Of a stretch of 6,446 bases of DNA, positions 1-6,254 are shown in pieces (positions within the stretch are counted from its first letter, which is position 1; each line of letters opens with the position of its first letter). Source of the stretch: an uncultured Coriobacteriales bacterium (GTDB lineage Bacteria > Actinomycetota > Coriobacteriia > Coriobacteriales > UMGS124). The DNA lies in the NCBI GenBank assembly GCA_934662525.1, contig CAKUKJ010000148.1, positions 1 through 6,446 on the forward strand, read 5' to 3'. The translations under genes were made by a program, and so were the position numbers. Under the pieces are notes generated by a model. That model searched no databases. It saw only the letters and a list, made by a program, of their open reading frames with translations, and was not told where the DNA came from.

Positions 1-882
1 CTTCTTGCCCGTGAAGTCGAGGTGGCGCAGCGCCGCCACGCTCAAAAGGCCGGAGTTCTCCACGACCATCTTGTGGTTCTCCACCATGTCGAGGAACGCC
101 ACCACAAGCTCCTCGTCCTCCACGGTGATGATGCCGTCGAGGTTCTCCTGGATGTAGGGGAAGATGACGTCGCCGGGCTCGCACACCGCCGTGCCGTCGG
201 CGATGGTGTTCACGCTCGGCAGTTTTACGACGTGTCCCGCCTCAAGGCTCGCCTTCATGCAGGCGGCGCCTGCGGGCTCCACGCCGATGACGCGGATCTT
301 GGGGTTGAGCAGCTTGGCGAGGGTGGAGACGCCCGTGGCCAGCCCACCGCCGCCGATGGGCACGAGGATGCAGTCCACAAGCGGCAGCTCCTGGAAGATC
401 TCCATGGCGATGGTGCCCTGCCCGCATGCCACGTCGAGGTCGTTGAACGGGTGCACGAGCGTGAGGCCCTGCTCCTGGGCCAGCTCGCAGGCCTTTGCAT
501 ATGCCTCGTCATACACGTTGCCCGTGAGCACGACGTTCGCGCCGTAGGATTTCGTGCGCTCCACCTTGATGAGCGGGGTGGTGGTGGGCATCACGATGGT
601 CGCGGGCACGCCGTACTTCTGCGCGGCGGCGGCCACGCCCTGGGCATGGTTGCCTGCCGAGGCCGTGATGAGGCCGCGCGAGCGCTCCTCGTCGCTCATG
701 GTCGAGATCTTGTAGTAGGCGCCGCGCACCTTGTACGAGCCTGTGCGCTGCATGTTCTCGGGCTTGAAGAACACGCGGTTGCCGGCGATGCCGCTGAAGT
801 AGGGGCTCTCGATGAGCTTCGTCTCCAGCGTCACCTCCTTGACCTTCGCCGCCGCCTGCTCAAACGCGTCCAATGTCAGCAT
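1..882 (-). CDS. ilvA: Threonine ammonia-lyase (threonine dehydratase), C-terminus cut by window edge
   Basis: PLP-dependent cytosolic enzyme that deaminates L-threonine to 2-oxobutanoate and ammonia, feeding isoleucine synthesis or threonine catabolism. Seen in the sequence: 294 residues are visible. The PLP-lysine motif RTGSYKVRGA places the Schiff-base lysine at K51. The substrate/asparagine loop SAGNHAQG is at 75-82, HPFND at 144-148, the phosphate-binding glycine loop GGGGL at 177-181, and VENSG lies near the visible end. Start: ATG at 882, preceded by AGGA (minus strand, 894-891) with an 8-nt gap. The frame is still open at position 1. Relatives of this type run to about 400 residues with a C-terminal ACT-like domain, so roughly 100 residues should lie outside the window. 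Without that domain I cannot separate the allosteric biosynthetic enzyme (IlvA) from the catabolic one (TdcB). The 111-bp gap to the upstream gene contains a hairpin, so ilvA is probably its own transcription unit. Confidence 0.93.
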   Translation of the reverse strand, partial: MLTLDAFEQAAAKVKEVTLETKLIESPYFSGIAGNRVFFKPENMQRTGSYKVRGAYYKISTMSDEERSRGLITASAGNHAQGVAAAAQKYGVPATIVMPTTTPLIKVERTKSYGANVVLTGNVYDEAYAKACELAQEQGLTLVHPFNDLDVACGQGTIAMEIFQELPLVDCILVPIGGGGLATGVSTLAKLLNPKIRVIGVEPAGAACMKASLEAGHVVKLPSVNTIADGTAVCEPGDVIFPYIQENLDGIITVEDEELVVAFLDMVENHKMVVENSGLLSVAALRHLDFTGKK

Positions 883-939
883 CTGCACCGTCCTGTCTTG
901 TCAAGGCCGCCCATCGAGACGGCCGCTTTCTTCTGAAGA

Positions 940-977
940 GCCCGGCGGCGCCTCCCCGTGGGACGGGCCCGCCGGGC
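940..977 (-). terminator. GC-rich hairpin, probable terminator of the helD cluster
   Basis: A perfect 9-bp stem pairs GCCCGGCGG (940-948) with CCGCCGGGC (969-977). Inside its loop a second 5-bp stem pairs CCCGT (955-959) with ACGGG (963-967) around a GGG loop. The structure begins 17 nt after the TAA of the 466-aa gene and lies upstream of the ilvA start, where a transcript end is expected. The sequence that follows on the minus strand is TCTTCAG, so the U-tract is poor. In a GC-rich genome this is still plausible, but read-through into ilvA is possible. The right arm can alternatively fold within 962-981 (GACGG/CCGTC). Confidence 0.5.
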
Positions 978-993
978 CGTCTTGCCGTTTTGC

Positions 994-2394
994 TTAGCGC
1001 GCCCTCACGGCGACGAACGCCGGCTCGATGAAGTCGCGTATCGCCTGCTCCTGGGCGTCGCTGTCGCGCAGCGAGGCGAGCAGCGCCTGATAGGCGCGAG
1101 GGTCTACCTTGCGCATGAACACGCCGAGAACAGCCTGCTCAGCCTCGGTGAAGGCATGCTCGAACACCATGTTGCGCAGCACTGCGTCGAACATACGCCC
1201 GTACACCTTTTCGGCAGGTTCCATGAAGAGCCCTTTGGCCATGCTCACGGCCTGAGGCGCTGCCTCGCCGCATATGTTGCCCAACGCAAACCCGGCGATG
1301 GCCCCCACGGGCCCGGCCGCCGCCCCCAGCGCGCTTGTGATGGCGCGGGCGCCCGCAAACCCCACCGAGCGTCCTGCGGAGGAGACGAGCGTATCGGCTG
1401 CAAAGTCGAGCATGTTGTCCTGCTGGGTCTTCGGCGTTGCGGCCGCGATGCCGCCCACGGCTTCGGCCCCGGCCTGCGCGACGCCCGTCAGGCTCACGTC
1501 CTGGCCGTCTTCGAGCCCGTGCACGGCCGAGCGGCCTGCAAGCCACTCGAGCGCCGCAGCCGCAAGGCCGTTTGCGCCCGCATAGCGCACCTCGCCTGCC
1601 GCTTCGTCGCACGAGAGGCCCCTGATGCGCCCCGCCTTCGCCATGTTCATGGCCTGCCGGTACGTGAAGGCGCCCTTGCGCACGAGCATCCCGGCGAGCC
1701 GGGCGTCGTCGCAGCCCGTGACCAGACCTTTCTCGATGGCCGTCTTCACGCGTCCCAGCACCGCGTCGTATTGGGTGAGCGGCACCTCCACCACGCGCAG
1801 CGTCCCGGCCCTGCCTGCGCGCTCAAATGCCGCCAGGCAGCCTTTATAGGTGAGCGCGGCCGACTTCCAGTAGACGCTTTCGATGCCCCGCGCCAGCCGG
1901 ATGCCGCCCCCGCTCTCAGGCAGCGCCTCTTTGGCCTGCTCAAGCGCCTTGTCGCTTGCATGGGTCAAACGCACGCATTGCCGTGCGAGCTTCTCGAACT
2001 TCTCCGCGTCGCAGCAGGGCACGCCGGCGATGCGGGGGCCCTGCTTGCGCATGTCGATATACGAGGGGTCGAAGTTGCGCCAGCGCAGGTAGTGGTAGCC
2101 GGCACCTTCCTCCTGCGACCAGTCGGTGTCGTCGTCTTCCTCGCCGGAGGGCCCGTCTTTCAAGAAGAGCCCCTGCCCCGTTACGACGACGCCGTGGGTG
2201 CGCGTGCCAAACGTCACGTCGGCCCAGACGATCTCCTGCTCAACGGGTACGGGCAGCGTCTTCTTGATGCGCTTGACGGCTCGCTCGCTCAGTTTGGTCT
2301 GCGTGGGCCCGAGCGCCGCGAGCACCTGAGCCCCCAGGTAGGGGAGCTTCACGGCGCCCGCACCGCTTGGCAGGGCCTTGGCCTCAGTCGCCAT
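994..2394 (-). CDS. Hypothetical protein, 466 aa, possible PH-like N-terminal region and glycine-zipper segment
   Basis: I do not recognise a named family. Residues about 48-113 (core VEQEIVWADVTFGTRTHGVV, then VTGQGLFLKD and HYLRW) resemble the beta-rich start of bacterial PH-like domains, with an acidic insert EEDDD at 85-89. Residues 130-290 look helical and mostly soluble, including a charged stretch around 225-270. Residues about 345-375 form a glycine/alanine-rich hydrophobic segment (core ALGAAAGPVGAIAGFALGNI) of the glycine-zipper kind, which may insert in a membrane or pack helices. Residues 380-466 are helical and charged. No signal peptide is apparent. The ATG at 2394 lies inside the end of helD, overlapping it by 11 bp. 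GAGG (minus strand, 2402-2399) sits only 4 nt upstream, so translation is probably coupled to helD. The stop is TAA at 996-994, followed by the hairpin at 940-977. The frame is surely coding (strong third-position G/C bias, coherent protein); the function is unknown. Confidence 0.85.
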   Translation of the reverse strand: MATEAKALPSGAGAVKLPYLGAQVLAALGPTQTKLSERAVKRIKKTLPVPVEQEIVWADVTFGTRTHGVVVTGQGLFLKDGPSGEEDDDTDWSQEEGAGYHYLRWRNFDPSYIDMRKQGPRIAGVPCCDAEKFEKLARQCVRLTHASDKALEQAKEALPESGGGIRLARGIESVYWKSAALTYKGCLAAFERAGRAGTLRVVEVPLTQYDAVLGRVKTAIEKGLVTGCDDARLAGMLVRKGAFTYRQAMNMAKAGRIRGLSCDEAAGEVRYAGANGLAAAALEWLAGRSAVHGLEDGQDVSLTGVAQAGAEAVGGIAAATPKTQQDNMLDFAADTLVSSAGRSVGFAGARAITSALGAAAGPVGAIAGFALGNICGEAAPQAVSMAKGLFMEPAEKVYGRMFDAVLRNMVFEHAFTEAEQAVLGVFMRKVDPRAYQALLASLRDSDAQEQAIRDFIEPAFVAVRAR

Positions 2395-4567
2395 CGGGCC
2401 TCGTTTCAGCCCCCGCGGTGCTCTTGGCGGTCTCTGCTGCCTTTCGCGCCTCGTCGAGCAGGGGAGTCATCGTGCCTTGCGACACGAGCGTGAGATGCTG
2501 CGTGGCACGCGAGATGGCCGTGTACAGACGGTGCCTCGAAAGCTCGGTCGCGGGGTACTCGTCTGCCTGCGCGTCGGCCACGATGACGCGGTCGAACTCC
2601 AGCCCCTTGGCAAGCTTGAGGTCGAGCAGCACGCATCCTGCCTCGGGGAGCCTCCCCTTGCCGTCCATGAGGCGCGGGGCCTCCTCGCCCATGCGGTCGC
2701 GCAGCTTGCGGTCGAGCCAGCGCGCACGCCTGCCTGTGCCCACGATGACGGCGCACAGGCCGCCTTCGGCGCGCCCCTTGCCCAGGGACTCCTCAAGCGC
2801 GGCGAAGTACGCCTCGTCGTCCAGGCATTCCCTGAACTTCACCGTATGCCCAGGCCGGCGCACCGAGGAGACCTGCATGCCCTCCTCGCGCGTCATGAGC
2901 GTCGTGAACACGGCGGTGATCTCGGGCGAGGAACGGTAGCTCGTCATGAGCTCGCAGGTCGCCACGCTTCCGCGCACCTCGCCGAACAGCCGTTCGATCT
3001 GCGCGAAGCTCGCCGTCCCCTCGGAAATCGCCTGGTTCTCGTCGCCCAGCATGAGGAAGCGCGCGTTGCAGAAGTAGCGTGCGAGCACCTTGAGCTGCGC
3101 GAGCGAGTAGTCCTGCACCTCGTCGATGACCACGAGCTTGGCGGCCTCGTCCACCTTGCCCGCCAGCTGCACCTTCAGGTACAGCCACTCGATGGCCGTG
3201 AGGCTTTCCTGGCCCAGCATCCGCATGCCGATGCGGTCCAGGCGCAGCCACCCGGCGTTCTCCACGAGCTCGACGTAGGGCGCGCACAGCTGCTCGACGT
3301 AGTCGCGCGTGCACTCGGCCACGTCCTCCTCGTCGTTGGGGTCCACGACGCGTCCGAAGACGCGCTCCTGCTCGTCGAGGTCCATGGTCGTGACCTCGTC
3401 CTTCATCGCGTTGCTGTTCGCCAGCTGGTTGATGCGGGCGTCGAGCTTGTCGAGCAGGTCCTCCTCTACCACGGCGGCAAGGCGGGGGCCCGGCCGCAGC
3501 CTGGCGCCGAAGCGCTCCACGGTCTTCCAAATCTGCTGGGCGCTCAGCAGCTGATGCTCGCCCACAGCCATGTCGCGCATGTCCTCGGGCTTGAGCACGA
3601 GCGTTTTGATGCCCTCGTCGATGCGCTCGAGCGACTGCGCCGCAGTGTCCGCCCCCAATGCGCGGTCGCCTGGGCCCACCTGTTCCATAAGCTCGGCCCA
3701 CGTGAGGGCGTTGGGGTTCTTTTCGCCCAGCTCAGGAAGCACGTTTGCGATGTACTTCTTAAACACGGGGTTGGGCGTCACAAGGTACACCTGGTCGGCG
3801 CGCAGGCTCTCGCGGTCGCGGAACAGCAAAAACGCGATGCGCTGCAGCAGCACGGAGGTCTTGCCACTTCCCGCCACGCCGCGCACGAGCATCGCGGGCA
3901 CGTTCTCGTGGCGGATGACGGCGTTCTGCTCCTTCTGGATGGTCGCTGTGATGGCCTGCAGCTGCGAGCCCCTCTGCGAGGTGAGCGAGGCGAGCAGCAG
4001 CGGGTCCTCGATGGCCACCGAGGTGTCGAAATAGCACTTGAGCACGTCGTGGTCGATGTCGAATTGGCGGCGCAGCTGCAGGTCGGCCTCAATCTTGCGG
4101 CCGTTTGCCCAGTACGACGTCTTGCCCATGTCCTGGTTGTAGTACGCCTCCGCCACAGGGGAGCGCCAGTCCACCACGATGCGGCGGTGCAGCTCGTCGG
4201 CCATGCCGGTGGAGCCCAGGTAGATGTCGCGTGCGACGCTCTTGCCTGCGATTTGCAGCTTGATGTGGGCGAAGTAGGGCTTCTTGAGCAGGAGGCGCAG
4301 CCGGTTGATGGTCTCCACGTCGGCGTCGTTGGCCAGGTTGAACGACTCGATCACGCTGTTGGCCGCCGCCACGTTGGCGTACGTCTCCATCGACAGGTCG
4401 TCGCCCTCGAAGTCGGGGGCAATCTCCTCGCGCATGTTCGACTTGTACTCGCGGATCTCGGCCAGGTTGGCCTCAAGCCGCTCGGATGCGGTATGTTCTA
4501 GGTCGGTGAGCTGGGCATACGTCTTGCTGAGATGTGCCTGCTCCTCGGCGAAAATCCTGTCTTCCAC
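2384..4567 (-). CDS. helD: HelD-like UvrD/Rep-family ATPase (RNA polymerase recycling factor)
   Basis: HelD is an SF1 helicase-like ATPase that inserts arms into RNA polymerase and releases nucleic acid from stalled or post-termination complexes; relatives in actinobacteria and Bacillus also affect rifamycin tolerance. Seen in the sequence, 727 aa (Bacillus HelD is about 770): N-terminal coiled coil at about 5-50 opening with EEQAHLSKTYAQL, the usual HelD arm; VVDWRSPVAEAYYN at 131-144, the HelD-type DWRxP signature; Q-motif region TIQKEQN at 209-215; Walker A GVAGSGKT at 230-237; Walker B LVVIDEVQD at 478-486; GDENQAI at 508-514; TSYRS at 542-546; KGLEFD at 654-659; YTAISRA at 682-688. All ATPase motifs look intact. 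The start is GTG at 4567, directly after the TAA of the 96-aa gene. The next in-frame Met (residue 45) would delete the coiled coil, so GTG is preferred. No strong Shine-Dalgarno is visible, which suggests reinitiation. The end overlaps the 466-aa gene by 11 bp. Confidence 0.92.
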   Translation of the reverse strand: MEDRIFAEEQAHLSKTYAQLTDLEHTASERLEANLAEIREYKSNMREEIAPDFEGDDLSMETYANVAAANSVIESFNLANDADVETINRLRLLLKKPYFAHIKLQIAGKSVARDIYLGSTGMADELHRRIVVDWRSPVAEAYYNQDMGKTSYWANGRKIEADLQLRRQFDIDHDVLKCYFDTSVAIEDPLLLASLTSQRGSQLQAITATIQKEQNAVIRHENVPAMLVRGVAGSGKTSVLLQRIAFLLFRDRESLRADQVYLVTPNPVFKKYIANVLPELGEKNPNALTWAELMEQVGPGDRALGADTAAQSLERIDEGIKTLVLKPEDMRDMAVGEHQLLSAQQIWKTVERFGARLRPGPRLAAVVEEDLLDKLDARINQLANSNAMKDEVTTMDLDEQERVFGRVVDPNDEEDVAECTRDYVEQLCAPYVELVENAGWLRLDRIGMRMLGQESLTAIEWLYLKVQLAGKVDEAAKLVVIDEVQDYSLAQLKVLARYFCNARFLMLGDENQAISEGTASFAQIERLFGEVRGSVATCELMTSYRSSPEITAVFTTLMTREEGMQVSSVRRPGHTVKFRECLDDEAYFAALEESLGKGRAEGGLCAVIVGTGRRARWLDRKLRDRMGEEAPRLMDGKGRLPEAGCVLLDLKLAKGLEFDRVIVADAQADEYPATELSRHRLYTAISRATQHLTLVSQGTMTPLLDEARKAAETAKSTAGAETRPDGD

Positions 4568-4858
4568 TTACTGCGACACTTTCTCGTCGATGAGGGTCTT
4601 CGAGGCGTCGAACACCCAATCTGCCAGTTTGTTGGTGGGACGCTCCTTTTCGTCGAGCATCTCCACCTCCTCGAGCCTGCAATAAAAGGGGCAGCCGTGC
4701 TCGGCCCCCATCTTGGCCAGCGGGCCCTTCACGGCGGTCGCGGGGTCGGTCAGGTCGTACTCCTCGCGCGCCTCCTCCAGGGTCCTGTGCACAATGGAGT
4801 CGACTTCCATGTCGCGCCCCTGGTTCACGATTCCCCAGCTCACAACATATACGCTCAT
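4568..4858 (-). CDS. Hypothetical small protein, 96 aa, first gene of the helD cluster
   Basis: No family recognised. The protein is small and acidic, with no signal peptide or membrane segment. It begins MSVYVVSWGI, probably a beta strand. An acidic helical stretch (LEEAREEYDL, 27-36) follows, then a CPFYC motif with two cysteines at 56 and 60, then LEEVEMLDEKE and a C-terminal helix ending KVSQ. Start: ATG at 4858 is chosen because AAAGGA (minus strand, 4873-4868) lies 9 nt upstream. The same frame stays open up to 5164, but that extension is low-quality sequence without a good ribosome site. The TAA stop (4570-4568) touches the GTG of helD and is in the same frame, so the two are almost certainly co-transcribed and probably translationally coupled. 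The cysteine pair could be redox-active or structural; this is a guess. Confidence 0.78.
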   Translation of the reverse strand: MSVYVVSWGIVNQGRDMEVDSIVHRTLEEAREEYDLTDPATAVKGPLAKMGAEHGCPFYCRLEEVEMLDEKERPTNKLADWVFDASKTLIDEKVSQ

Positions 4859-4919
4859 CGTTGCGCATCCTTTCTTTTCCGGCTGTCGCAAGGCGGTCGG
4901 CTGTCTCTGCAAATCTTTT

Positions 4920-4943
4920 ATTGTATGAGCCTTGGGCCCATGG
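4920..4943 (-). promoter_or_regulatory. Possible promoter/operator of the helD cluster
   Basis: On the minus strand TACAAT (4925-4920) is a good -10 match lying 61 nt upstream of the 96-aa gene's ATG. Just upstream, where the spacer would be, is an imperfect 14-bp palindrome at 4930-4943 (CC-T-TGGGCCCA-T-GG, with only one mismatched pair) that could bind a dimeric regulator. No convincing -35 is visible at 16-18 bp; the sequence there is GGGAAC-like. Placement is sensible, but the call is weak. Confidence 0.35.
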
Positions 4944-5124
4944 TTCCCGCCTGTTACCCCTCGGCCAGCCAAAGCCCACGACTCACCCATACGGCGTTCG
5001 CTTTCGGGAACGCTCTGGGGTAGTTCTGGCGCGCTTGTGAAAGTCGAAACAACCATGTGCCGTTCGCCTTTGTGGTGGTTTTCGGGCCGCCTTGATGGGG
5101 CCTGGCTGGTCGGTTTGGCTACTC

Positions 5125-5142
5125 TGACATATGACATATATG
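5125..5142. repeat. Tandem 7-bp repeat in an A+T-rich patch
   Basis: TGACATA occurs twice head to tail (5125-5131 and 5132-5138), running into the palindrome CATATATG (5135-5142). TTGGCT at 5115-5120 followed 16 bp later by TATATG (5137-5142) would make a weak plus-strand promoter for the acetyltransferase, with a leader of about 130 nt. The repeat could also be an operator. Both readings are inference from position and composition. Confidence 0.35.
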
Positions 5143-5197
5143 GGGAGGAACCTGTTCGAGGCAATCGAATGGCGTGCGTCTTCTGCTCCCATGGTCA

Positions 5198-5226
5198 TTG
5201 CAAGGGGTATCATGCATCAGACAATG
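5198..5226 (+). promoter_or_regulatory. Possible weak promoter for the acetyltransferase gene
   Basis: TTGCAA (5198-5203) and GACAAT (5220-5225) are spaced 16 bp apart, each matching 4 of 6 consensus bases. The predicted start would be about 40 nt ahead of the ATG at 5276. It competes with the A+T-rich patch at 5115-5142 as the promoter, and neither is strong. Confidence 0.25.
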
Positions 5227-5257
5227 CAGATATGCGCCTGCTATCAGGCATGTTTTT
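5213..5257 (+). promoter_or_regulatory. Two small hairpins and a T-run in the acetyltransferase leader
   Basis: A 5-bp stem pairs TGCAT (5213-5217) with ATGCA (5224-5228) around a 6-nt loop. A second pairs GCCTG (5236-5240) with CAGGC (5245-5249) around CTAT, and is followed after three bases by TTTTT (5253-5257). The second looks like a short intrinsic terminator or attenuator placed just before the ribosome site at 5264. The stems are short, so chance is a real alternative. If transcription starts near 5232, the first hairpin is not transcribed. Confidence 0.3.
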
Positions 5258-5263
5258 AGAACC

Positions 5264-5269
5264 AAGGAG
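5264..5269 (+). promoter_or_regulatory. Strong ribosome binding site that fixes the acetyltransferase start
   Basis: AAGGAG lies 6 nt before the ATG at 5276. It is the best Shine-Dalgarno in the window and rules against the upstream GTG at 5174. Confidence 0.9.
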
Positions 5270-5275
5270 AAATAT

Positions 5276-6193
5276 ATGGCAAGCAACAGCGCAGCACGTC
5301 CGGGCTCTGGCTCGTCGCAATCCTCAGGCCGCCCTCGGTCCTCCTCGCACGGTCCCTCCAAACAGGGCGCTGCCTCCAAGCGCTCGGGCCAGGGCAGCCG
5401 TCCCGGCCGACCCAAGCAGGATGAAAAGGCCAAGGCAGCGGCGCGCGCCCGCCGCAAGGCCAAGCAGGAGGCGCGCAAGACGGGTGTTCCGGGCGAGGAG
5501 GTCCAGCAGCCACACGACCCCATTCTCAACGTGCGCGAGTTCACGAGCGTCGATTTCAGCCAACTTTCCTATATCATGCCGCCCGAGTGGCTGTTCTCGG
5601 GCCTGACCGACGACCAAAAGACCGCCCAGGCAAACATGGACTTCGCCGGCGTGCTGGCCGCGAGCAACATACGCCTGGTCGCGACCATCGACGACGGCAC
5701 CAATTACGATCCCGTCCTTGTGGGCATCGCGTTTGCCACGACGAGCCGCCTGCCCGAGCCCAAGGACGCGTTTGTGTGGAAGGATGTCTATGAGAAGGCA
5801 TCCGAGACGCTGCGCTACGGCGCCCAACCTGCCCGTTTGGCCCGCACCTACGAACTGCAGCTTGCCGAGAGGGGCCAGCTCCTCATTGATGCCGCGGGCG
5901 ACGCCAAAGGCGAGGACACCGAGCTCGAGCTTTTCGTCGTGAACCCCGAGTATCGCGGCAACGGCGTGGGCAAGGCGCTTATGCAAGCCCTCCAGGAGCG
6001 TCTTGCCGAGCTGGGCGCCGAGTCGTACTGGTTGCAGACCGACTCTACCTGCACATGGCAATGGTACGAGAACCACGGCTATACGCGCGTCGCCGATGTG
6101 CCTCTCACTGCCGACTACCCCATGCCTCCCGCGGGTGAGGTGGACGGCGAGTCCCCGCATGTGTATATGTACAAGATGGAACTGCAAAAGTAA
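5276..6193 (+). CDS. GNAT-family N-acetyltransferase with long basic disordered N-terminal tail
   Basis: Predicted cytosolic enzyme transferring an acetyl group from acetyl-CoA to an unknown amine; 305 aa. Residues 1-80 are low complexity: Ser/Gly/Arg-rich (1-48), then a Lys/Arg/Ala helix-like stretch KAKAAARARRKAKQEARK (51-68). Residues 85-285 form the globular part. The GNAT signature is clear: strand ELELFVVNPEYRGNGVGKAL at 216-235, with acetyl-CoA loop R227-G-N-G-V-G232, and motif B WYENHGYTRV at 263-272. Start: ATG at 5276 has AAGGAG (5264-5269) 6 nt upstream. The frame extends upstream to a GTG at 5174, but that has no comparable ribosome site. Transcribed away from the helD cluster and closed by the terminator at 6218-6254, so probably monocistronic. 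The basic tail could bind nucleic acid or ribosomes; this is inference. The substrate cannot be told from the sequence. Confidence 0.9.
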   Translation: MASNSAARPGSGSSQSSGRPRSSSHGPSKQGAASKRSGQGSRPGRPKQDEKAKAAARARRKAKQEARKTGVPGEEVQQPHDPILNVREFTSVDFSQLSYIMPPEWLFSGLTDDQKTAQANMDFAGVLAASNIRLVATIDDGTNYDPVLVGIAFATTSRLPEPKDAFVWKDVYEKASETLRYGAQPARLARTYELQLAERGQLLIDAAGDAKGEDTELELFVVNPEYRGNGVGKALMQALQERLAELGAESYWLQTDSTCTWQWYENHGYTRVADVPLTADYPMPPAGEVDGESPHVYMYKMELQK

Positions 6194-6217
6194 GAGAGCC
6201 AATCATCATATGCGCCG

Positions 6218-6254
6218 ACGCCCTGCCTTCCCAGTGTGGAGGGCGGGGCGTTTT
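6218..6254 (+). terminator. Intrinsic terminator of the acetyltransferase gene
   Basis: A 14-bp stem (6218-6231 with 6238-6251, two G-U pairs, otherwise complete) closes a 6-nt loop CAGTGT and is followed by TTTT (6251-6254, the first T being in the stem). It begins 24 nt after the TAA at 6191-6193. The sequence after it on the minus strand is not T-rich, so it acts on plus-strand transcripts. Confidence 0.88.

Larger units (their letters stand above)
4859..5275. other. Divergent intergenic region between the helD cluster and the acetyltransferase gene
   Basis: This 417-bp stretch holds no gene that I can support. Open frames across it lack good ribosome sites and read as low-quality protein. 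Visible elements are: the TACAAT and palindrome described for the minus-strand cluster; an inverted repeat GCGTTC/GAACGC at 4994-4999 and 5008-5013; a relatively A+T-rich patch at 5125-5142 with a tandem TGACATA repeat and the palindrome CATATATG; and two small hairpins at 5213-5249 just ahead of the acetyltransferase ribosome site. No tRNA or known riboswitch class was recognised. Confidence 0.6.

Noticed and set aside
899..904. TTGACA on the minus strand ahead of ilvA as a -35
   Set aside because: It lies only 16 nt before the ATG, leaving no room for a -10 and leader.
22..936. Plus-strand open frame opposite ilvA
   Set aside because: The minus strand here carries all the fold-type II PLP enzyme motifs; the plus frame has none.
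929..939. Perfect small palindrome TCTTC-T-GAAGA upstream of ilvA
   Set aside because: Five-base arms are too short to call an operator without conservation.
958..2493. Plus-strand open frame (511 codons) opposite the 466-aa gene
   Set aside because: Antisense shadow of the same kind, running through two gene boundaries and with Arg/His-rich low-quality protein.
2378..4501. Long plus-strand open frame (707 codons) opposite helD
   Set aside because: It mirrors helD. High third-position G/C removes stops from the antisense frame, and the translation is His/Leu/Arg/Val-rich with no domain, while the minus-strand frame has every helicase motif.
4859..5164. Upstream extension of the 96-aa protein in the same frame
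   Set aside because: A good AAAGGA site serves the ATG at 4858. The extension reads as non-coding sequence and covers the probable promoter.
5174..5275. GTG at 5174 as a longer start for the acetyltransferase
   Set aside because: There is no ribosome site of similar quality, and the added residues are Cys/Arg-rich and unlike the rest.
4859..5275. Riboswitch, tRNA, CRISPR or attachment site
   Set aside because: No conserved cobalamin, TPP, FMN or SAM core words, no cloverleaf, no spaced repeats and no integrase nearby.
5169..5281. Possible leader peptide beginning MACVFCSHGHCKGYH
   Set aside because: The cysteine pattern is eye-catching and GGGGAGGAA lies upstream at 5142-5150. However, the spacing is too long, and the frame runs on through the acetyltransferase start to 5606 rather than ending as a short leader.
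5324..6202. Minus-strand open frame opposite the acetyltransferase gene
   Set aside because: The plus strand has a strong ribosome site, GNAT motifs and a terminator; the minus frame reads as an antisense shadow.
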